DNA from: Cordia subcordata | Taxonomy: Eukaryota; Streptophyta; Magnoliopsida; Boraginales; Cordiaceae | Direction of reading: 5' to 3' | DNA: 64,000 bases | Assembly (NCBI GenBank): GCA_028554755.1 | Contig: JAPTOF010000019.1 | Location: 3,978,001-4,042,000 of the forward strand | Shown here: in pieces, positions 56,778 through 64,000 of the stretch | Position numbering within the stretch: position 1 is the stretch's first letter | How the letters are laid out: each line of letters opens with the position of its first letter | Made by a program: the position numbers and the translations under genes | Notes under the pieces: model-generated | Database searches by the model: none | What the model saw: only the letters and a program-made list of their open reading frames with translations | What the model was told of the DNA's origin: nothing

Positions 56778-57380
56778 GCTCCATTTGTTTCACGGGAAAT
56801 ATCTTATTTTAGAAAATGTTTTTCATGAAAACTTTTTCTTGGAAAGTGTTTTCTTTAGAGATAATTTTTTGTTATTTGGTTGTCATAATAAAAATTAATT
56901 AGAAAATATTTTTAGTGACACCACAAATTTATATTAATGCGCGCTAGCAAAGGGCAGCTCCCGGGACCTAGCATTCCAGCTCCCGGCCTTGTGGCCGGGG
57001 CATTGGCGCCGGGAGCTAAGGCCCCCAGGACCCGGGCACCGGGGTCGGGGGCGCTGTGTCGTTGAAGCCCAGGGGATGGGGGCTGGGGTCGAGGTCCCAG
57101 GCGTAGGGGGCCAAGGCACCGGGTTATGTGGGGTTGAGGCTGGGGCGCTAGGGGTCAGAGGCTGGGATTGGGGTGGGGGTGGAGTTGGTGCCAGGGTGGG
57201 AGTGGGAAAGTTTGATAATTGTGTCAAAAGTATTTTTTTTTTTTTTTGTATTTAGAAAAAAATATTTTCCAAGAAAATCACATTATTTGCTATTGATCAA
57301 GAAAATACCTTCTGTTGACTTTTTTATTTTTAATAACCAAACACCAAAAAATGCAAAAATCATTTACCACAAACGGAACC
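56778..57380. mobile_element. Foldback/MITE-like element with a GC-rich core
   Basis: AT-rich arms (56778-56937 and 57228-57380) carry complementary words such as TTTGGTTG/CAACCAAA-type and AAAATATTTTYC. The outer ends are CTCCATTTGTTTCACGG and, reverse-complemented, GGTTCCGTTTGTGGTAAATG. Between them lies a core of roughly 290 bp that is strikingly G-rich on the plus strand (GGGGCTGGGGTCGAGGTCCC-like words). Both strands of the core happen to be open, giving Pro/Gly-rich frames that I do not regard as genes. Confidence 0.5.
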
Positions 57381-58475
57381 TTAAAGAAATTATGATTTTC
57401 AAACCCTTTAAAAAAAAAAAAAGGTGATTAGGGGGCACTTTTCTATATGTGGGTTCTTCAAAGTCAAAATATAGCCATAAAAGCAGATGCTCTTTATATC
57501 ACCAGGGGTAGGGTCAGTTAAGTTGGACCCTTCAATAATGGCAGAAGGAAAAGATCAGCCATTTTTGTATGTCCAGTTCAGGCCCCAAGCCCAAGTAAAG
57601 TGGGATGAGTTGTGTTGGCCAGTGAAAAACCAAAAATTTCCCACAACACCTCTTCACCAAAAGACATTAGAAACCATAATATTCTAACTCAAAATGCACC
57701 AATCAAACAAAATTTTCAGGATGGGATGTAAAAAAGAAAAATCTGGAACGCACTGAATTGCTGAAACCTCATGGCAAGTGCACAGCAGGCATGAAAATAG
57801 CATGAATCCAGGGAAAAGGGAGGGGGGGGGGGTGGAAAGCAATGATGTAGTTAACTCATAGATCATCACAACTACAATAAAATTTAGCTCGATACCTATG
57901 CCGTGTATTATTGAATGAATTTTGTTTAATAGCCACTAGCCAGTGACAAAGTCAACATAAATCAATTAAAGGAAACATTAAACAAAAGCCTTGACCACTT
58001 AATACCCTGTTAACTCTAACAAATAACACGTGCATATAAATGCCCTGTAGTATGTCACAAAAGCTATCTATCTGGTGACAGCAGTTCTTGTAATAGCCAA
58101 GCAGCCTGGACAGAACTTTGACCAGGAAATAGGATACTACTTAAGAAACTACATATGATCTTGAAGACTTTAGGGAATAGATGGGAGACGGGAGAGAGTG
58201 ACTACTATAAGTTTCACCAATCTCAGCAAATTAAATAGTAAACCACAATCAAAGATTGGATTAGTTGAAGAAACGAATAGCAGCAAAATTATATCACCAA
58301 GTAAGTGTAATCACAACTGAGATCTCTCAAATTGTACGAGAAACTCAAAGACTTTTTCATCAGAAACTGTTCAACCAAAAAAGTGAATGCACTGAAAGTA
58401 CAATTATGCTTTCAAGGGTTTTTATTCCCTAAACTTGCAGATTAACCATAGGAACAGAGGTGATAGGAATATGCT
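57381..58475. other. Spacer and COX5C 3' region
   Basis: Contains a run of ten G near 57822. The part nearest 58475 should be the COX5C 3' UTR. No gene recognised. Confidence 0.5.
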
Positions 58476-58673
58476 CTACTCCTCATCCACAACAACACTG
58501 ATTTCACCTTTCTCAAGCATATCATAAAATTCCCTGGTTCTCCTCTGGTTGTTCCAGTGGTGCATCTTCCAGAGGCCTCCTGCCATCAGTCCAAGACTTA
58601 TCCCAATCAGAATTTCCTTCACCACACTCGGGCCCTTGTATGCAGCATGGCCAATCCTTGCAGTAGCTGACAT
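58476..58673 (-). CDS. COX5C: Cytochrome c oxidase subunit 5C
   Basis: One uninterrupted coding exon of 65 residues, the usual size (about 63-65). It reads MSATARIGHAAYKGPSVVKE, a transmembrane stretch (ILIGISLGLMAGGLW), then KMHHWNNQRRTREFYDMLEK and GEISVV near the acidic end. These are the conserved segments of plant COX5C, a small nuclear-encoded subunit of mitochondrial complex IV in the inner membrane. The acceptor TTTTCAG ends 5 bp before the ATG, so the gene has an intron in its leader, as known for COX5C genes. It is too short to be judged by length alone, but the match is clear. Confidence 0.95.
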   Translation of the reverse strand: MSATARIGHAAYKGPSVVKEILIGISLGLMAGGLWKMHHWNNQRRTREFYDMLEKGEISVVVDEE

Positions 58674-58678
58674 TCTTT

Positions 58679-59900
58679 CTGAAAACCAACCATTTATTAA
58701 GTTTACAATCCTATATTAACAGGATACTGATCATAAACAATTTGACAGCTCCAGCACTCGAATTTCAAACCATTATACCATGAAAGAGAGTAGCACAGGA
58801 AAACATTGAGTACACTGGTACAAAACTTAATCACTTATCGTCCATCATGAGTAAAATATTGCTTTACAGTTAGAGGGAAAAGAATGCATGTGTTCAGATT
58901 ATTACTCACATGCAACACAACAATTAAGCTAAAGTGCTACTATCAACAACAAAGGCAACGTCAAAGATATGAGCCATGTCATAGTACGATAAACTTTCCT
59001 CAGAAAATGCACCGACCTTAAATCCACAAGCACAAGCTAATAAAATCATAAAACCAAACCATGCCTTTGTTAGACTAGGTAAGATTGGCCCCATGCGTCT
59101 GATAATAAAATCTAACAGCATCAATACGGCATCATTGAATGTCACCATGTAAATCTATCAATCAAAAACACTTACATAATTTTCCTAGGCAATAGCATCA
59201 AAAAACAATGAAAATATTGAATGTCACCATATAAGTCCATCAATCAAAGAAACTCAGATAATTTTCCTAGTCATCAAAATAAACTGCTGGGTAATTACAT
59301 GAAAACTGTTAAACTAAATCCAATCTTAAAATTCCCAAATTCCATCATAAAGTTAATCCCATCTATGTATAGACCAAACCCTTTGACCAACAAATACCTC
59401 GTTTCCTTTTCTTTTTTCTTTTTTTTCAAATGGCTAAGCACAAATACCATGTTTAGAACGGGAAATATAGAATATAGTCCACCCCAGATCTACTTTGAGC
59501 CCAATCAACTAAAACTGGCAATGACATCTCTTGAACCTATCACAATAATATAAGCAAAAAATAATAAAAATAAATTAAACAAGCACAGAACCAAACACCA
59601 AAAACCCTAATTCTTCATTTTCTTTGGTTATTTTAGATCAGCGAGAAGAGCAAATGACAGAAGAGGGAAAAAAAAAAAAAGGAGGGGCGGGAGATAAGAA
59701 AAGGAAAAAGTAATCTAAAATGAAATTTCATAAGTAAAATTGATAAATTAAAGAGAGAATAAAACGGGAAAAAGAAAAGGAAAAAAAAAAAAAAAGACAA
59801 ACCTGTTTTATGCTAAGCGCAGACCGGTGAAGGCTGTAACGAAGAAGGCTGGTAAATGGTCAATGGATTGCCCAAATGATACTTTATAGGCTACAATCTA
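58679..59900 (-). other. COX5C leader exon and leader intron
   Basis: On the minus strand a leader exon (about 59900-59803) ends CATAAAACAG with donor GTTTGTC, and the acceptor is at 58679, an intron of about 1.12 kb. In the intron, a block with GAATGTCACCAT, ATCAATCAAA and ATAATTTTCCTAG is tandemly duplicated (59136-59188 and 59219-59271, period 83 bp). A telo-box-like AAACCCTAA lies near 59602. Leader introns of this gene family are known to enhance expression. Confidence 0.65.
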
Positions 59901-60029
59901 GACGAGCACACTGAAAAGAGGGCAAAAATGTTAGCGTGCACTCTGCCGCATGCTATTTTAACTCGTTAACTCAATCTCGGCCGTCATTTGCGGAAGATCT
60001 CAACCTCGAGCAGTAGCCAAGCTGGCAAG

Positions 60030-60117
60030 TGGGCTGGAGTTGACTCGGGCCTAGCACACAATAATATATGCGGGTTCAGACATGAAATACCGGGGCCTGG
60101 CTTAGTCCGCGAGCCCA
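60030..60117. promoter_or_regulatory. Site II-like elements upstream of COX5C
   Basis: TGGGCT occurs on the plus strand at 60030-60035 and on the minus strand at 60117-60112, with GGGCC cores at 60047 and 60092. Site II motifs are known to control nuclear genes for respiratory-chain subunits. The surrounding sequence (GCGGGTTCAGACATGAAATA, about 60070) is repeated as GCGGGCTCAGACATGGAATA about 57 bp further right. Confidence 0.45.
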
Positions 60118-60290
60118 ACTAGCAATGCGGGCTCAGACATGGAATATATGGCTGCTTTACAAAAACAAAATGCAGGTGGACAACCACAACCACACGTGCG
60201 ACACATTCTATCTCCTCGTTGTCTCTTTCTTTTTTCATTATTTATATTTCCAATTATATAAATTTATAACAATTATAACCATGAAAATTA

Positions 60291-60490
60291 GGTCCAATTT
60301 AGATTGATTTTTAAAATAGAAAACACTCTTTTTCGTTAAAAAAATAAATTTTTTTATAATTCGGTTAGATTTTTAAACAGTTGAAACTCTCAATTTTCAG
60401 TTTTTCTATTTTCAAAATTTAAAAAATTTAACTAAAAGAAGTATATTTTTAAAATAAAATGCTTTTGAGAAAATCAATCCAAATGAGCCT
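60291..60490. mobile_element. MITE-like element, family A
   Basis: The left end GGTCCAATTTAGATTGATTT and the reverse complement of the right end AGGCTCATTTGGATTGATTT share the family core TTNRGATTGATTTT. The interior is AT-rich with further internal complementarity (TTTTCGTTAAA and TTTAACTAAAA). About 200 bp. Confidence 0.6.
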
Positions 60491-61245
60491 TGATGTCGGC
60501 TTTCACCAATTTTTTAGATTTTGCACTATTGACAATATCTAGGCAAACCGTTTAATTCTTTGAGAAAATTTAAGATGGCGAATGAAAAGTGCCTAATATC
60601 AGGGGTGTACATTAATCGGGAAAATCAGTTACTGAATCGAAATTTTGGGTTTAAAGAAACTAAATTTAGGGAATTGGGGACAAAATTCAAGTTTGGGAAA
60701 AAATTTTGAAGAAACAGGTTGGGAACTGGAATTAATTTTTAATTTCAGCAAAAAACAAAAAAACTGAAATTATTTTTTGTATATATTAATATAAATACAT
60801 ATATTATTTACTTATAAGTTATAATATACTTTAAATTATATACTTTATTTATATTTTGTAAAAATTTGAATTATATTATTTTTTGAATTTGATTATATAT
60901 TTTTATTTATATTTTGAAATTTTTTTTTTTTAAAAAAGAGAGATTTCCCAATCCTTCAATAACAAATTAGGGTAGAGAACCGAATAAAATCTCCTTTTTC
61001 AAAATTGGTTTAGTAAACAAATTTTGTTGAATGGGATAAAAATTCCTAATAAACCCCCCTGCCCAACATCATAAATTTTCCTTGAAAAAGAAAGGTTTAA
61101 TCCCACAACTTTTTACACGTAAACTAAAAACGTACCACTAAACCAGTAAGCGGTATGTCCCCTCGTGCATTTCAGGACACTCATTCTGTTCTTAGTGCTT
61201 CCTTCCAGCTGAGAGAGACAAGAAAAGGTTCCATCGACTGGAGAA
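60491..61245. other. AT-rich spacer before the oxidoreductase gene
   Basis: Very AT-rich. The segment near 60605-60760 has many GGGAA/TTGGG words. The last 100 bp form the probable 5' UTR of the next gene. No gene recognised. Confidence 0.5.
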
Positions 61246-64000
61246 ATGGATGACGCAAGAAACAAGAAGAAGAAGAAGAAGAAGAAGAAGAAGAAGAAGA
61301 AGAAGAAGGCAAAGGCAGTGGTGGTGGGTGGGAGCATAGCAGGAATATCATCCGCCCACGCGCTTCTTTCGGCAGGCTGGGACGTTGTGGTGCTGGAGAA
61401 AAACTGCTCACCTCCAACCGGAAGCCCCACTGGTGCTGGACTTGGTCTTGACCCTTTGGCTCAGAAGCTTATAAGCTCGTGGCTTCCACAACCCGGCCTC
61501 TTGCATAATGCTACCTTGTCATTAACCATTGATCAAGTACGTAAAACTCCTCAGCTTTACTCTAATAACTCCTCTATGTTCAACCGTTTGATATCGCTTA
61601 TCTTTACAGTTAGTGACGCTGTTACTCTAACTTCAAAAAGAACATTTTACGGTCCCTTGTTTTTGCATGCAATTAGTGACCGTCAGGCCTTATCTTTAGA
61701 ATCTTTGACGCTCAGTCTTTTATTTTTATAATTTGTGTTTGTGACACCGGTTAGTCCTACCCACCTTCTTTTCTTTGTATTGATATATTTTGAGTGTAAG
61801 GCTAATAGGGTCACAAATTCCAAAGGAATAACGTTGTTATCAAAAGGGTAAAAGATGAGGCACCTCACGGATCATTTACGCTCTAGCACCATTATCCTTC
61901 TTTACCAGGACGCCTCAACCATACGGGTATTTCCTTGAACTTGCCGGGGTTGCATTGTGATTTATGAATTCTTGTTTTGGATTAGACCAAATTGCGATTA
62001 ACTACCCATGCCAAGGGAGACGGGTATTGCAGATACGCACAACCTAAATGGGAGCTGTTTGATCAGGAAATGAGGAATGGAAGAGCGGATGGAGATTGAT
62101 TCGATCTGCACCAGGGCTGAGTGCGGGATTGGGGGTGGATTATATTGAATTACCACCTCATCTAACCTGATCTAAAAGTTTAAATTTGTAGGAATGATTG
62201 CTTATATTTATTTATTGTGTTAACACAACCTCTAATGTACAGCATAATTTATTTAAAATCTTGCACGTGAACAGTTTAAAATATCAGTGGTGGTGGGTTT
62301 TGAACTGAGACTGTTTAGTTTTTAGGCTTTGATACCATATTAGAGTTACTGCCTCCTCAAAAAGTTTAAACTTGTAGGGAGGATTTAATTATATTTATTT
62401 AATGTGTAACAGATTAGATGTTTACAGCGCTACATATTATTTGCAACTGTTTCGTGCTCTGTATTTAATGTCACATTACATATTTGTTCTCCATGCATGG
62501 TTAGAAATTGTTTTAATTGTCTAACACGCAGTCAACGGAAGGATATCTGTACCTTTTTTATTGATGACATGAAACTCAATGTCTAATCTGTATTTTATTT
62601 CTTTCTTAGATGCTTCTTCCCTGTCATTGATCCTTCTCAGTTACCACTACTACAACATATTTTGAGTTGCGAAAAATGCTGGAGGCGGACTCCATTTAGT
62701 CAGTCTTTTTGATCTGAGATTATATTTAATTATCCGTACAACTATTGATAGCTTAAAGGTATTGAAAATCAGGGGTTTCTTGCAAAAAATTGTGAAAGAA
62801 TTGCACAACTAGATTTTGTATGTTTATTATTATTTTTAGTACAAATGTCGATGATACTTGCTTTCTTGCTAGGACAGGCAAAAAAGAGCAGCAAAGTGAG
62901 AAAACAAAACTGCAAGTCCAGAAACCGTAATACTTATTTTGAGATCATCAAGAAAAATGAAGAAAAAGAGGGAGTAAAGCATCTCTCTTCTCTTTCAGGA
63001 GTTAGATTAAAAAGTAAAACAGAGAAATTTAGGATCCTTCTTATGTGGAGAATTAACCTATTACCCGGTTTATCTTTTGCAGAATGCGTGTTATTGATGC
63101 TAGATATTTGTATTTTTTTCCATTTTGGGGGAAAATGCATCTTCAGATTAACTTTAGATTTGATAAATATGAAGTGGCATTCTTTTAAACTTTCACAAGT
63201 TATTTTGACTTGAAACCTAATCCAGTTTGAACACTTTGAAGAACAAGGTTTGCATAGGAAAGCATCCCAGTTTAGATTGTCGAGTAGTAGGACGCCGTTC
63301 TCCCTTTGAAATGTTGGGAAGGAAAGCAAACAACAGAAAAAGTTAACTGAAATGAGGGGAGGAAAAGATTTTCCTCAACTGAACAGGCCTCGCAAAGAAT
63401 AAAATGATTCTCAAATGCGTGAATAGAGACATAAACTTTTTCCTTTAGAGGTATTCCAGAATTTATTTATGTCGTTAGAGAGACCTTCACTGTCCCTGTT
63501 TATCAAGAACCATCTTTGTCATGGTGAAAATCTCACTTGTCGAATATTTGGTTCGTTCCATTAAAGTGGTTGTGATATGTAGCCAATTTGAGATCTTCCT
63601 AATATGTGCAGAAAGTGAATGGAGTGGTAATATCTAGCCATTCTTGAAATCTTCCTAACTTGTGAGGAAAGTGTACGAGTCACTAAAATTTGATGCTTCA
63701 AAGGACAGACTTCTCTTGACTTCAAAATCACACTCAAAATAGATTTTTTTTCTTTCACTTTGTGATTCTAGAACCAAGTAACAGATGCAGAAAAGAAAGT
63801 TAGCTACACAATGACAAGGGACGAGAGCTTCAACTTTAGAGCAGCACACTGGGCGGATCTCCACAACATTTTATGCAACGCACTACCTCAAGATATTGTT
63901 CTATGGGGCCATGTCTTCCTCTCCTTTTCAATTTCTGATGATAAAATACATGTAAATGTCAAAGCCAAAGTTCTTGAAACTGGTGAAATAATTCAGATTG
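61246..64000 (+). CDS. FAD-dependent monooxygenase/oxidoreductase, 5' part (runs off the right edge)
   Basis: Exon 1 is 61246-61536 (97 residues, donor GTACGT). Exon 2 begins at 63772 after TGATTCTAG, in the same phase, and is open to the window end (76 codons). Exon 1 has a tract of 15 lysines (residues 7-21), then the FAD-binding Rossmann start AVVVGGSIAGISSAHALLSA with the acidic end of the second strand (VVVLEKN), and GSPTGAGLGLDPLAQ. Exon 2 reads VSYTMTRDESFNFRAAHWAD and IVLWGHVFLSFSI. This resembles the plant FAD/NAD(P)-binding oxidoreductase family of Arabidopsis At5g11330, distantly related to salicylate and 6-hydroxynicotinate monooxygenases. The substrate is unknown. The GD and DG motifs of the C-terminal half are outside the window. 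Confidence 0.88.
61264..61308 (+). repeat. Coding (AAG)15 microsatellite
   Basis: Fifteen uninterrupted AAG codons lie just after MDDARN, in frame, and encode poly-lysine directly before the FAD-binding strand. The run is perfect at the nucleotide level, so it is a true microsatellite and not a codon-diverse lysine stretch. Confidence 0.95.
62151..62411 (-). mobile_element. Copia LTR relics in the oxidoreductase intron
   Basis: On the minus strand a segment (62411-62338) beginning TGTTACACATTAAAT and running to TCTAATA abuts TGGTATCAAAGCC (62337-62325), a good match to the copia initiator-tRNA primer site. A diverged second copy of the LTR-like sequence lies at 62226-62151 (shares AAAGTTTAAA and TATATTTATTTA). 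No coding part remains between or beside them. Confidence 0.5.
62412..63771. other. Rest of oxidoreductase intron 1
   Basis: Open frames near 62845-63213 (+) and 62934-63329 (-) overlap on opposite strands, have no recognisable domain and sit inside the intron between two exons that join in phase. I treat the stretch as non-coding. Confidence 0.55.

Noticed and set aside
56934..57255. Overlapping Pro-rich (-) and Gly/Val-rich (+) open frames in the GC-rich core
   Set aside because: Both strands are open only because stop codons are rare in G/C-rich repeats; no domain, no splice context, and they lie within a transposon-like element.
58924..59148. 74-residue minus-strand frame upstream of COX5C
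   Set aside because: It lies in the inferred leader intron, overlaps the tandem duplication and has no recognisable domain.
62845..63329. Open frames of 122 and 131 residues on opposite strands
   Set aside because: They lie in an intron bounded by two exons that join in phase and show no family resemblance.

Overview
The window is nuclear DNA of a flowering plant, almost certainly a eudicot. Ten protein-coding genes are split by many GT-AG introns and separated by AT-rich spacers full of small transposon relics. The gene families are plant-specific: DRM methyltransferase, plastid phosphate translocator, cysteine-rich receptor kinase and COX5C. I could not resolve the lineage further. All splice models were built by hand from reading frame, splice sites and family resemblance; no search was run.

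Layout. 1-2405: antisense, broken Ty1/copia retrotransposon ending in a 171-bp LTR. 2406-8662: a segmental duplication, then the 3' five exons of a DRM-type de novo DNA methyltransferase (+), with a LINE relic in one intron. 11440-17836: WW-domain DEAD-box RNA helicase (+) with a leader intron and an odd GC-rich intron island. 18818-21713 (-): phosphoenolpyruvate/phosphate translocator. 22925-24241 (-): tRNA m1A58 methyltransferase catalytic subunit (TRM61 type). 26848-28684 (-): CPYC glutaredoxin. 29676-34839 (-): organellar NADP-isocitrate dehydrogenase, 15 exons. 36830-44392 (+): mitochondrial-type polynucleotide phosphorylase, 16 exons, with one GC-AG intron. 44393-52279: gene-free, holding a SINE nested in the end of a MITE and a large foldback repeat. 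52280-55231 (+): cysteine-rich receptor-like kinase. 56150-56641: RNase H-like relic. 56778-57380: foldback element with a GC-rich core. 58476-58673 (-): COX5C with a leader intron. 61246-64000 (+): 5' part of an FAD-dependent oxidoreductase with a coding (AAG)15 microsatellite.

The order DRM - RH - TRM61 - ICDH - PNPase matches, from memory, the consecutive Arabidopsis genes At5g14620 to At5g14580. The translocator next to the helicase recalls the At3g01540/At3g01550 pair. The left two thirds is therefore probably an ancient conserved block. The genes do not form one pathway; they are housekeeping functions of RNA metabolism, organelles and chromatin. I found no CRISPR, operon or clearly new multi-gene system. 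The most interesting items are the nested transposons, the possible poison exon in the helicase, the microsatellites beside splice donors, and the retrotransposon inside a gene of the transposon-silencing machinery.
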